Under the pieces are notes generated by a model. It made no database searches. It was given only the letters and a program-made list of their open reading frames with translations, and had not been told where the DNA came from. A stretch of 33,291 nt of DNA. Source: an uncultured Bacteroidales bacterium (GTDB lineage: Bacteria; Bacteroidota; Bacteroidia; Bacteroidales; UBA932). The translations under genes and the position numbers were made by a program. The stretch spans positions 1-33,291 of the forward strand of contig CAMZCW010000008.1 of NCBI GenBank assembly GCA_947305045.1, written 5' to 3'. The first letter of the stretch is position 1, and every line of letters begins with the position of its first letter. Shown in pieces: positions 1-7,803 of the stretch.

Positions 1-97
1 CAAAGGTGGCCATGCCCTTGGACCGGATCATTTCCGCCAGGTCCTTCTGGATTTCGCGGGCAACCTTAAGCTGCCTTGTGCTTGCTTGTTTCTCCAT
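1..97 (-). CDS. rbfA: ribosome-binding factor A, N-terminal fragment
   Basis: The first 32 codons of a minus-strand gene that continues beyond the left edge. The start is ATG at 97-95, and the N terminus has the pattern TRQLKVAREIQKDLAEM. This matches the first helix of RbfA, a small KH-fold protein that binds the 30S subunit and helps mature 16S rRNA. It lies downstream of tyrS on the same strand, 80 nt away, and the gap is filled by a large inverted repeat. Identification rests on the N-terminal pattern only, since the KH domain is outside the window. Confidence 0.7.
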   Translation of the reverse strand, partial: MEKQASTRQLKVAREIQKDLAEMIRSKGMATF

Positions 98-109
98 ACT
101 ATGCTTTTT

Positions 110-179
110 GAGATTCACTCGCTTCGCTCGGAATGACAGGGATTATTGTCATACCGAGGCCGAAGGCCGAGTGTATCTC
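110..179. repeat. inverted pair of dispersed intergenic repeats
   Basis: Two copies of one repeat lie head to head. The left copy (110-138) runs GAGATTCACTCG-CTTCG-CTCGGAATGACA. The right copy (147-179), read on the minus strand, is the same except for T/A changes and two extra G/C bases on each side of CTTCG. Together they can fold into a hairpin of about 30 bp with an 8-nt loop. The pair fills the tyrS-rbfA gap and overlaps the tyrS stop codon by two bases. Related copies lie at 27648-27700, also between two minus-strand genes. It may attenuate or process the transcript; that role is inferred. Confidence 0.75.
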
Positions 180-1464
180 ATTTTACATTAATAATGAAAT
201 AGTTCTTCTTGCCTTTCTGGGCCAGGATGTAGTGGCCGTTCACAATGTCCGACTCGGTAACATCGGCATTGATATCCGTTACTTTGTCCTTGTTGATGGC
301 AATGCCGTTGCCCTGCACCATCTTGCGGGCTTCACCCTTGGAGGGGAGGATGGCGGTTTTCACAGCCAGCAGGTCCAGGATGTTGCACGGGAGGTCTGCT
401 TTGGTGATGTCAAAGGAGGGAACGTCTCCGAAAACGGCCAGGAAGGTGCGCTCGTCCAGCTTTTTCAGGGCTTCCGAGTTGCCGCCGAAGAGCATCTGGG
501 AGGCGGCTACGGCATTGTCGTAGGCCTCTTGCCCGTGGCACATGGTGGTGACTTCCTTGGCAAGGACCTTCTGCAGCTTGCGCTGGCCGGGATCCTGCCG
601 GTGCTCCTCAATCAGGCTCTCGATGGTGGGGCGGTCCAGCAGGGTGAAAATCTTGATGTAGCGCTCTGCGTCATCGTCCGCCACGTTGAGCCAGAACTGG
701 TAGAATTCGTAGGGCGAGGTGCGCTCTGCATCCAGCCAGATATTGCCTTTTTCCGTTTTGCCGAACTTGGTGCCGTCGGCTTTGCGGATAAGGGGGCAGG
801 TGAGGGCGAAGGCCGCGCCGCCGTCCATGCGGCGGATGAGTTCCGTCCCGGTGGTGATGTTGCCCCATTGGTCGGAACCGCCCAACTGCAGCACGCAGCC
901 CTTGTTTTTCCACAGCCAGTAGAAGTCATAGCCCTGCATGAGCTGGTAGCTGAATTCGGTGAAGGACATGCCTTCCGAGCTGTCGCGGGAAAGGCGTTTT
1001 TTCACGGAATCCTTGGCCATCATGTAGTTGACGGTGATGTGTTTGCCAATGTCGCGGATGAAGTTGATGAAGCTGTAGTCCTTCATCCAGTCATAGTTGT
1101 TCACCAGCTCTGCGCGGTTGGGGGCGTCTGAATCAAAGTCCAGGAAACGGGAGAGCTGGGCCTTGATGCAGGCCACGTTGTGGTTGAGGGTGGACTCGTC
1201 CAGGAGGTTGCGCTCTGCGCTTTTCATGGAGGGGTCTCCGATCATGCCGGTGGCGCCGCCTACCAGGGCGTAGGGCTTGTGGCCGCAGCTCTGGAAATGC
1301 TTGAGTATCATTACGCTCACCAGGTGGCCGATGTGCAGGGAATCCGCCGTGGGGTCAATACCCACGTAGGCGGCCTGCGGGCCTTCCATCAGTTTCTCTT
1401 CCGTCCCGGGCATGATGTCCTGGATCATGCCTCTCCACTTGAGCTCTTCTACAAAATTCTTCAT
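178..1464 (-). CDS. tyrS: tyrosine--tRNA ligase
   Basis: A 428-residue class I aminoacyl-tRNA synthetase that charges tRNA-Tyr in the cytoplasm. The ATP-binding HIGH motif is at residues 44-47 (SLHIGHL), and the second signature appears as KFGKTEKG, the TyrRS version of KMSKS. The C-terminal ~65 residues (around [20 protein letters not shown]) form an S4-type RNA-binding domain. The ATG at 1464 is chosen over an in-frame upstream ATG (1554) because the protein should start at MKNFVEEL and the longer frame would include the promoter at 1495-1502. Length is typical of bacterial TyrRS. rbfA follows on the same strand; an M16 peptidase gene diverges upstream. Confidence 0.97.
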   Translation of the reverse strand: MKNFVEELKWRGMIQDIMPGTEEKLMEGPQAAYVGIDPTADSLHIGHLVSVMILKHFQSCGHKPYALVGGATGMIGDPSMKSAERNLLDESTLNHNVACIKAQLSRFLDFDSDAPNRAELVNNYDWMKDYSFINFIRDIGKHITVNYMMAKDSVKKRLSRDSSEGMSFTEFSYQLMQGYDFYWLWKNKGCVLQLGGSDQWGNITTGTELIRRMDGGAAFALTCPLIRKADGTKFGKTEKGNIWLDAERTSPYEFYQFWLNVADDDAERYIKIFTLLDRPTIESLIEEHRQDPGQRKLQKVLAKEVTTMCHGQEAYDNAVAASQMLFGGNSEALKKLDERTFLAVFGDVPSFDITKADLPCNILDLLAVKTAILPSKGEARKMVQGNGIAINKDKVTDINADVTESDIVNGHYILAQKGKKNYFIINVK

Positions 1465-1494
1465 ATTGTGTTTTTCCTTTTTCTTATAATCGTG

Positions 1495-1502
1495 CAAAGG
1501 TA
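1495..1502 (-). promoter_or_regulatory. -7 box for tyrS
   Basis: TACCTTTG on the minus strand matches the Bacteroidota TAnnTTTG -7 element and leaves a leader of about 25 nt before the tyrS ATG. No clear -33 TTTG is seen at the expected distance. A divergent box for the M16 gene starts 13 bp away. Confidence 0.6.
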
Positions 1503-1515
1503 CGAAAAAAATGTG

Positions 1516-1523
1516 TATTTTTG
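1516..1523 (+). promoter_or_regulatory. -7 box for the M16 peptidase gene
   Basis: TATTTTTG on the plus strand, about 41 nt before the ATG at 1565. It sits back to back with the tyrS -7 box, 13 bp between them, so the -33 region of each promoter falls on the other's -7 box. Confidence 0.5.
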
Positions 1524-1564
1524 CGTTTGTGTGCAAGTTGGAATCTATTAACACTTTACAAAAT

Positions 1565-4450
1565 ATGAAACGCTTTTTTCTATTGCTGGCCCTGGCCTTT
1601 GCGGCCGTAGCCTGCGGCCCTCGCTATGAGACCGTGAAGGGGGACCCGCTCCAGGCCAGGATTTATACGCTTGACAACGGCCTCAAGGTGTACATGACCG
1701 TAAACAAGGATGAACCCCGCATCCAGACTTACATCGCCGTGCATGCCGGCGGTAAGGATGATCCGGCCGACAATACCGGTCTGGCCCATTACCTGGAGCA
1801 CATGATGTTCAAGGGGACGGAGCAGTTTGGTACGCAGGACTATGAGGCAGAAAAGCCTTACCTGGCCAAAATCGACAGCCTGTATGAGGTGTACCGCACC
1901 CTTACGGAGCCTGCAGAGCGCGACGCCCTGTATCGTGAGATTGACGCCGTGAGCCAGGAAGCTTCCAAGATTGCCATTCCCAATGAGTACGACAAACTCA
2001 TGAGCATCATTGGCTCGGAGGGTTCCAATGCCTTTACCAGCAATGACGTAACCTGCTACGTGGAGGAGATCCCTTCCAACCAGGTGGAAAACTGGGCCCG
2101 CATTCAGGCGGACCGCTTCATGAACTGTGTCTTCCGTGGTTTCCATACGGAACTGGAGGCAGTGTATGAGGAAAAGAATATGGGCCTGACGGACGATAGT
2201 GAAAAGGCCATCGACGCGCTGGACAGCATGCTCTTTGTGCACCATCCGTATGGCACGCAGACGGTAATCGGCACGCAGGATCACCTCAAGAATCCCTCGC
2301 TTAAAGCCATTCGCTATCAGAAAGATACGTACTATGTGCCCAACAACGTGGCCATCTGCCTCTCCGGCGACTTCGATCCGGACCAGATGGTGAAGACCAT
2401 CGAAAAATACTTTGGCGCATGGAAACCCAATCCGTCTCTTCCGGAGCGCAGCATCCCCGCAGAGGAACCCATCACCGCCCCCAAAGTAAAGGATGTGTAC
2501 GGCTTTGACGCAGAGTTTGTCATGCTGGGATGGCGCACCCCCGGTGAAAGTTTCCCGGAAAGCGAGCTGTCAGAGATTGTGAGCTCCGTGCTGTATAACG
2601 GGAATGCCGGCCTGGTAGATCTGGACCTCGTTAACACGCAGGCCTTCCTGGGTGGCTTTATCTTCCCGTACAACCGCTCAGACTGGGGTCTGATGCTGGC
2701 AGAGGCCATGCCCAAGGAAGGACAGACCCTCCAGCAGGTGCTGGACCTCCTGCTGGGAGAAGTGGAGAAGCTGCGTAAGGGAGATTTCTCCGAGGAACTG
2801 GTAGAGGCCGCCAAGGCCAATTACAAACTGCAGCACATGCAGGGCCTGGTTTCCAACCGTTCCCGCGTAACCCAGTTCATGAACTCCTTCATCAACGGCA
2901 CCTCCTGGAAATGGGAAGTGGGCAAGTTGGATCGTATCGGGAAAATTACCAAGGCCGATGTCGTTGCCTGGGCCAACGAATACCTGAAACCGGAAAGCTA
3001 CGCGGTGGTGTTCAAGCACCTGGGAGAGGACAAGAGCATCAAGAAGATTGACGCCCCCAAGATTACTCCTATCGCCACCAACCGGGACAAGCAGAGTGCC
3101 TTCCTGGCAGAGATTGCCGCTTCCGAACCGGCTCCCATCGACCCGGTTTTTGTGGATTTTGAAAAAGACATGACCGTGAGCGATTTCCAGGGCCTGCCGT
3201 TGCTGTACAAGAGGAATGTGCAGAACGACATCGCCACCCTGAGCTTCCGCTACGACTGCGGCTCGGACAACGACCCTGTGCTGGCGGTTACTGCGGATTA
3301 TCTGGGCTACCTGGGCTCGGACAAATACAGCCTGGATGCCTTCTCTACGCGCATGTACAGCCTTGCTTGCTCGCAGGCCTACCGCGTGGGCGGAAACACC
3401 ACCGTCATCTCCGTTTCCGGCCTGAGCGAAAACCTCTCCGATGCCCTGGAAACGTATGAGTATCAGCTGCGTAATGCCCAGCCTGACGAGTCTGTCCTGG
3501 CAGAGCTGAAGGCGGACCTGATGCGCGGCCGGGCCGATGCCAAGAAAAACCAGCGTGCCTGCAGCAGCGCCTTGCAGCAGTACCTGACCTATGGCCCCGC
3601 GTATATCAAGGCCGGAACGCTCAACAATGGGCAACTTCAGGCCCTGACATCGGCCCGGGTCCTTGCTGCGGGCGAAAGCCTGCTCGGGAAGCAGCACACC
3701 ATCCTTTATTATGGTCCCGCTTCGCTGGAAGAGGTGAAGGAAATGCTATCTAAGGTGCATCCGGTCACAGACCTGCAGCCGCTGGTGAAGACGCACGCCG
3801 TCAAGCAGCTCACCCCGTCCAAGGAGGTGATTGTAGCCCATTACGATGCCCGTCAGTTCAACTATGTGCAGTATTCGGACAGGGGAGAAACGCTGGACCT
3901 GGCAGAGGACCCTGCTATTGAACTCTTTAACGAGTACTACGGCGGTGGCATGAATGCCATCGTGTTCCAGGAAATGCGTGAATCCCGTGCCCTGGCCTAT
4001 GGCGCCGGCGCCCGCCTGTCAGACCCCACCTTCACAGGTGACACCTATTCCTTCCGGGCCTACATTGCCTCGCAGAACGACAAACTCAAAAAGGCCTGCG
4101 AAGGCTTCGATGAGATTATTGAAACCCTGCCGGAGGCACCCGAGAACCTGGAAATCGCCAAGGCGGCCATTCTGGGTAAGCTCCGCACCCAGCGCGTGAA
4201 AGGGGAGCGGGTCCTGTACAGCTACCTGAACGCCCAGGAACTGGGCCTCACTGAGCCGCGTGAAAAACAGATTTTTGAGAAGGTGAACGCCCTCACCATG
4301 GATGATCTCCGTGCCACCCACGCCAAGTGGATCAAGGGCCGTACCTATCATTATGCCATTCTGGGAGACACCAAGGACCTGGATATGGACTTCCTCAAAA
4401 CCCTGGGTCCTGTGAAACAGGTGTCCCTGGAAGAAATCTTCGGCTATTAA
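1565..4450 (+). CDS. M16 family zinc metallopeptidase lipoprotein (pitrilysin/insulinase type)
   Basis: A 961-residue peptidase predicted to sit in the cell envelope. The start is ATG 1565, giving a lipoprotein signal [17 protein letters not shown] with lipobox Cys17; an upstream in-frame ATG (1511) would bury the signal. The inverted zinc motif HxxEH is HYLEH at residues 75-79, followed by an acidic region (AVYEEKN) that fits the third ligand. The length fits the double-module M16 form, an active N-terminal half and a C-terminal half without a zinc motif. Substrates are unknown; oligopeptide degradation is usual for the family. An esterase gene follows after 4 nt, so the two are probably co-transcribed. 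Confidence 0.93.
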   Translation: MKRFFLLLALAFAAVACGPRYETVKGDPLQARIYTLDNGLKVYMTVNKDEPRIQTYIAVHAGGKDDPADNTGLAHYLEHMMFKGTEQFGTQDYEAEKPYLAKIDSLYEVYRTLTEPAERDALYREIDAVSQEASKIAIPNEYDKLMSIIGSEGSNAFTSNDVTCYVEEIPSNQVENWARIQADRFMNCVFRGFHTELEAVYEEKNMGLTDDSEKAIDALDSMLFVHHPYGTQTVIGTQDHLKNPSLKAIRYQKDTYYVPNNVAICLSGDFDPDQMVKTIEKYFGAWKPNPSLPERSIPAEEPITAPKVKDVYGFDAEFVMLGWRTPGESFPESELSEIVSSVLYNGNAGLVDLDLVNTQAFLGGFIFPYNRSDWGLMLAEAMPKEGQTLQQVLDLLLGEVEKLRKGDFSEELVEAAKANYKLQHMQGLVSNRSRVTQFMNSFINGTSWKWEVGKLDRIGKITKADVVAWANEYLKPESYAVVFKHLGEDKSIKKIDAPKITPIATNRDKQSAFLAEIAASEPAPIDPVFVDFEKDMTVSDFQGLPLLYKRNVQNDIATLSFRYDCGSDNDPVLAVTADYLGYLGSDKYSLDAFSTRMYSLACSQAYRVGGNTTVISVSGLSENLSDALETYEYQLRNAQPDESVLAELKADLMRGRADAKKNQRACSSALQQYLTYGPAYIKAGTLNNGQLQALTSARVLAAGESLLGKQHTILYYGPASLEEVKEMLSKVHPVTDLQPLVKTHAVKQLTPSKEVIVAHYDARQFNYVQYSDRGETLDLAEDPAIELFNEYYGGGMNAIVFQEMRESRALAYGAGARLSDPTFTGDTYSFRAYIASQNDKLKKACEGFDEIIETLPEAPENLEIAKAAILGKLRTQRVKGERVLYSYLNAQELGLTEPREKQIFEKVNALTMDDLRATHAKWIKGRTYHYAILGDTKDLDMDFLKTLGPVKQVSLEEIFGY

Positions 4451-4454
4451 CAAT

Positions 4455-5261
4455 ATGAGAAAATTTTATGCATTGGCAGTGGCCCTCCTGGCAGGGCTGC
4501 TGCCCCTGAAAGCCCAGGAACTGGTGGTTTTCCCTTCGGAGAATTTGCACTGCAATGACTCCGTGCTGGTGTTCTCGCCGGCCTCCCAAATCATGGCGCG
4601 GGAACTTCCCACGCTCTTCCTCCTGCACGGCTACAGTGGCTGTTATGCAGACTGGAGCCATCACATGGACCTGCAGGCCGTGTGCGATGCCACCGGTTTC
4701 CGCATCATCTGCCCGGACGGCTTCTATAAGAGCTGGTACCTGAACGACGCCAAAGCGGAAAACATGCAGTGGCGCACCTTCTTCTGGGAGGAGTGCTGGC
4801 CCACGCTGGATGCCCGGTACGGCTTTGTTCCGGAAAAAACCTTCATCGACGGCCTGTCCATGGGCGGTCACGGCGCCATGAACCTGTTCCTGGACCATCC
4901 GGAACGCTTCCGCGGCGCCGGCTCCATGAGCGGTATCCTGGCCCTGCACCATTCCGGTGGCTCCAAGCAGATTATCCCCGCCATCCTGGGTGTGGAGGAC
5001 ATTGAGGACCCGGTGGTGGCGGCGGAGTCGGCCGTCAACCGCCTGGGCCGTGTCCGGGAGATTTGTGGCGATGCCCCCAAACTCATCGTGGTCTCCTGCG
5101 GCCTCCAGGACAAATTCCTGCCCGCCACAGAGGAGTTCGCTGCGGCGCTCAAAACATCGGGCCTGAGCTATGTGGAACTTTACTCTCCGGAGGCTCATAC
5201 CTGGACCTACTGGACCTGGGTGCTTCCGCTCCACCTCAAATTCTTCGGGGAGGCAATGTAG
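4455..5261 (+). CDS. secreted esterase of the putative-esterase (esterase D) family
   Basis: A 268-residue alpha/beta hydrolase with a cleavable signal peptide (MRKFYALAVALLAGLLPLKAQ). The nucleophile elbow GLSMGGHG (GxSxG) lies mid-protein, after an LFLLHGYSGCYADW oxyanion region. The likely acid is the Asp in SCGLQDKF and the likely base the His in EAHTWTYW, so the Ser-Asp-His triad looks complete. The family includes S-formylglutathione hydrolase, feruloyl and acetyl-xylan esterases; a secreted Bacteroidota member is more likely to act on dietary or sugar esters, which is inference. It is the second gene after the M16 peptidase, and a terminally palindromic repeat follows 10 nt after its stop. 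Confidence 0.85.
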   Translation: MRKFYALAVALLAGLLPLKAQELVVFPSENLHCNDSVLVFSPASQIMARELPTLFLLHGYSGCYADWSHHMDLQAVCDATGFRIICPDGFYKSWYLNDAKAENMQWRTFFWEECWPTLDARYGFVPEKTFIDGLSMGGHGAMNLFLDHPERFRGAGSMSGILALHHSGGSKQIIPAILGVEDIEDPVVAAESAVNRLGRVREICGDAPKLIVVSCGLQDKFLPATEEFAAALKTSGLSYVELYSPEAHTWTYWTWVLPLHLKFFGEAM

Positions 5262-5271
5262 CGTTTGTTGT

Positions 5272-5379
5272 GTGTTGCACAACTCGTTATCTAACAGTGA
5301 TTTAGCACAATGGACGGGGCCCCGGGCGGACCCCGTCCAATCATTTAATCGGCGCATACTCAGTGAGTTATGTAACACG
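5272..5379 (+). repeat. RAYT-associated palindromic element, copy A
   Basis: A ~108-bp element with imperfect terminal inverted repeats: GTGTTGCACAACTC (5272-5285) pairs with GAGTTATGTAACAC (5365-5378) at 12 of 14 positions. A perfect inner 9-bp stem, TGGACGGGG (5311-5319) with CCCCGTCCA (5331-5339), surrounds a GC-rich loop. The same ends and centre recur at 7695-7803 (inverted), 9216-9325 and 10464-10572. This copy lies between the esterase stop and the flotillin-operon promoter. It may also serve as a terminator hairpin, although no T-tract follows. Confidence 0.85.
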
Positions 5380-5437
5380 GCACATCTGTCGGAAAGAACC
5401 GGGTAATAAGACCAGCGTAAAGATTTTTTAAATTTTT

Positions 5438-5468
5438 ATTGCAATTCGATAAATATTTATTATATTTG
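5438..5468 (+). promoter_or_regulatory. promoter of the flotillin operon
   Basis: ATTG (5438-5441), a 19-bp spacer and TATATTTG (5461-5468) give one of the best matches in the window to the Bacteroidota sigma factor consensus. It stands in an AT-rich stretch 27 bp before the ATG of the NfeD-like gene. Confidence 0.75.
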
Positions 5469-5495
5469 CAGAAACAAACCTAACACTAAAGCCTT

Positions 5496-6104
5496 ATGAT
5501 TGCTACTTGGTGGGCTGGACTCAGCCTCATGATGAAAATCCTGTGGACCGTTACGCTGGCGGCGTCTCTGCTCTTTGTCATCCAGAGCATCCTCACCTTC
5601 ATCGGAGCCGATGCCGACGCAGACTTCGACACGGACATCGACACCGGCATGGACGGCGGAGACCTTTCTAATATAGAGGGGGGCTCCAACCTGTACACGT
5701 TCCGCAACTTTGTGAACTTCTGCCTGGGCTTTGGCTGGAGTGCCATCCTGCTGCAGGACAGCATCTCTTCCACCGCCCTGCTCATCCTGGTATCGGCCCT
5801 CATTGGCGTTGCGCTGGTGGCGGCCGTGATGTACCTGTTCAAATGGCTCTCCTCCATGCAGCAGAGCGGCAATATCCATGTGCAAAAGCAGGCTGCAGGC
5901 TGTGAGGGAAAGGTGTACCTGACCATCCCGGCCGCACGCAGCGGCGCCGGTAAGGTACAAATCACCATTGCCGGCAGCGTGCGCGAGTACGACGCCCTCA
6001 CGGAGAGCGAAGAAGCCCTCAAGACCGGCACTCCCATCCGCGTAATAGACGCCCTGGACGCCAACACCGTTTTAGTAGAAGAAATCAACTCTTATACCGT
6101 ATAA
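5496..6104 (+). CDS. NfeD/YqiJ-like OB-fold membrane protein
   Basis: A 202-residue membrane protein. Hydrophobic segments lie at about residues 10-35 and 75-115, separated by an unusually acidic Asp-rich stretch (ADADADFDTDIDTGMDGGD). The C-terminal ~65 residues (EGKVYLTIPA to VLVEEINSY) look like the small beta-barrel OB fold of NfeD-type proteins. Such proteins are usually encoded beside flotillins and help assemble or anchor them at the membrane. Here the flotillin gene starts 3 nt after this stop. Assignment is by topology and neighbour rather than by a catalytic motif. Confidence 0.75.
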   Translation: MIATWWAGLSLMMKILWTVTLAASLLFVIQSILTFIGADADADFDTDIDTGMDGGDLSNIEGGSNLYTFRNFVNFCLGFGWSAILLQDSISSTALLILVSALIGVALVAAVMYLFKWLSSMQQSGNIHVQKQAAGCEGKVYLTIPAARSGAGKVQITIAGSVREYDALTESEEALKTGTPIRVIDALDANTVLVEEINSYTV

Positions 6105-6107
6105 ATT

Positions 6108-7466
6108 ATGCCTACACTGACCCTGATTCTCATTCTGGTGGCCGTGCTGTTTGTTACGCTGGCGGCCATCCTCAAGCGCTATCGTCGCTGCCCTTCGGAC
6201 AAAATCCTGGTTATCTACGGTAAAACCGGCCGCATGGCCTCGGCCAAGTGTGTCCATGGCGGCGCCGCCTTCATCTGGCCTGTTTTCCAGGACTACGCCT
6301 ACCTGGACCTCAAGCCCATCTCCATTGAATGCAACCTCACCAACGCCCTGTCCAAGCAGAACATCCGCGTGGACGTTCCCTGCCGCTTCACCGTGGGTAT
6401 CTCCACGGAGCCGGAGAGCATGACCAACGCCGCCGAGCGCCTGCTGGGCCTGAGCGTGGACAGCATCCAGAACATCGCCACGGATATCCTCTTCGGTCAG
6501 CTCCGTCTGGTGATTGCCACCATGGACATCGAGGAAATCAACGCGGACCGCGACAAGTTCCTGGCCAACGTGTCCACCAACGTGGAGGCGGAACTCCGCA
6601 AGATTGGCCTGCGCCTGATCAACGTGAACGTCACCGATATCCGCGACGAATCCGGCTACATCGAGGCCCTGGGTAAGGAAGCCGCCGCCAAGGCCATCAA
6701 CGACGCCAAGAAGAGCGTGGCGGAGCAGAACCGCTACGGTGAAACCGGTAAGGCCATGGCCGATAAAGACACCCGTATCAATGTGGCAGCTGCCGATGCA
6801 GACGCCGTGAAGGGTGAAAACAATGCCAAGATTGAGATTGCCAATTCCGATGCCCTGCGCCGCCAGAAGACGGCCGAAGCAACCCGCCTGGCTGTGGCAG
6901 CGGAAAAGGTGCAGGCCGCCAAGGCCCTTGAGGAGGCCTACCAGAGCGAGCGCGACGCAGAACTTGCCCGTGCCGCCCGTGAGGAAGCCACGCAGAAGGC
7001 CAATATTGTGGTTGCTGCAGAAATCGACAAGGAGAAGAAAATCATTGAAGCAGAGGCAGAAGCCGAGCAAATCCGCCGCAAGGCAAAAGGTGAGGCCGAC
7101 GCTATCTACGCCAAAATGGATGCCCAGGCCCGCGGTATGCTGGAAATCCTCACCAAGCAGGCCGATGGTTTCAAGAATCTGGTAACCGCCGCGGAAGGCG
7201 ACGCCCAGAAGGCTGTGCTCATGATGATCGCGGACAAACTGCCGGAACTGGTGAAGACCCAGGTAGAGGCCGTCAAGGGCATCAATATCGACAAGGTAAC
7301 CGTCTGGGATACCGGCAACGGCGCCGACGGCAAAACCGCCACTTCCAACTTCATTTCCGGTATGATGAAGAGCGTACCTCCGCTTGACGAACTGTTCAAG
7401 ATGGCCGGCATGGAACTGCCGTCGTACCTGAAGGGGAAGCCGGAAGAGCAAGTGGCTCAGGAGTAA
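6108..7466 (+). CDS. flotillin-family SPFH domain protein
   Basis: A 452-residue membrane scaffold protein. One N-terminal transmembrane segment (about residues 3-21) precedes an SPFH/band-7 domain (about 30-190, with ALSKQNIRVDVPCRFTVGI and INADRDKFLANV). Next comes a long Ala/Glu/Lys-rich heptad region (about 195-350, including EAEAEAEQIRRKAKGEADAI) typical of flotillin coiled coils, and a C-terminal tail with NFISGMMKSVPPL. Bacterial flotillins oligomerise in functional membrane microdomains and affect membrane fluidity and complex assembly. It is preceded by its NfeD-like partner and followed after 6 nt by a small regulator gene. Confidence 0.92.
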   Translation: MPTLTLILILVAVLFVTLAAILKRYRRCPSDKILVIYGKTGRMASAKCVHGGAAFIWPVFQDYAYLDLKPISIECNLTNALSKQNIRVDVPCRFTVGISTEPESMTNAAERLLGLSVDSIQNIATDILFGQLRLVIATMDIEEINADRDKFLANVSTNVEAELRKIGLRLINVNVTDIRDESGYIEALGKEAAAKAINDAKKSVAEQNRYGETGKAMADKDTRINVAAADADAVKGENNAKIEIANSDALRRQKTAEATRLAVAAEKVQAAKALEEAYQSERDAELARAAREEATQKANIVVAAEIDKEKKIIEAEAEAEQIRRKAKGEADAIYAKMDAQARGMLEILTKQADGFKNLVTAAEGDAQKAVLMMIADKLPELVKTQVEAVKGINIDKVTVWDTGNGADGKTATSNFISGMMKSVPPLDELFKMAGMELPSYLKGKPEEQVAQE

Positions 7467-7472
7467 GCGCTT

Positions 7473-7682
7473 ATGCCCATCATCACCAATATCGATGTCA
7501 TGCTGGCCCGCCGGAAAATGTCCTCCGGCGAGCTGGCACAGAAAGTGGGCATCACGCCGGCCAACCTCTCCATCCTCAAGTGCGGCAAGGCAAAAGCCGT
7601 GCGATTGTCCACCCTGGAAAGCCTCTGCAAAGCGCTGGACTGCCAGCCGGGAGACCTGCTGGAATTTCAGTCGGAAAAATAG
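7473..7682 (+). CDS. small XRE-type helix-turn-helix regulator
   Basis: A 69-residue Cro/C1-type DNA-binding protein that is almost entirely the HTH domain. ELAQKVGITPANLSILKCGK forms the two HTH helices and ALDCQPGDLLEF is the usual closing helix of the short YozG-like subgroup. Spacing of 6 nt places it at the end of the flotillin operon, so it could autoregulate the operon or act elsewhere; neither is shown by the sequence. No partner membrane protein such as DUF2975, common beside this subgroup, is present. The first copy-B repeat bases start 13 nt after its stop. Confidence 0.85.
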   Translation: MPIITNIDVMLARRKMSSGELAQKVGITPANLSILKCGKAKAVRLSTLESLCKALDCQPGDLLEFQSEK

Positions 7683-7694
7683 CGCTTCGTGCGC

Positions 7695-7803
7695 CTGGTA
7701 CGTAAGTCGCTGAATACGTGTCGATTAAATGATTGGACGGGCCTCGTTTGGGGGCCCGTTCAGTTATTTAAGGCGCTGTGTTATAGGATGTTACGTAACA
7801 GGG
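7695..7803 (-). repeat. RAYT-associated palindromic element, copy B (inverted)
   Basis: Read on the minus strand this copy aligns along its length with copies A and C. It shares CCCGTCCAATCATTTAATCG exactly with copy A and CCTATAACACAG with copies C and D. One end carries a perfect 12-bp palindrome, TGTTACGTAACA (7789-7800). The inner stem TGGACGGGCC (7734-7743) pairs with GGCCCGTTCA (7753-7762) with one G-U pair. It fills the space between the convergent XRE regulator and fucosidase genes and touches the fucosidase stop codon. Confidence 0.85.

Noticed and set aside
1511..1564. Upstream start of the M16 gene
   Set aside because: It begins before the -7 box and hides the clear lipoprotein signal that starts at 1565.
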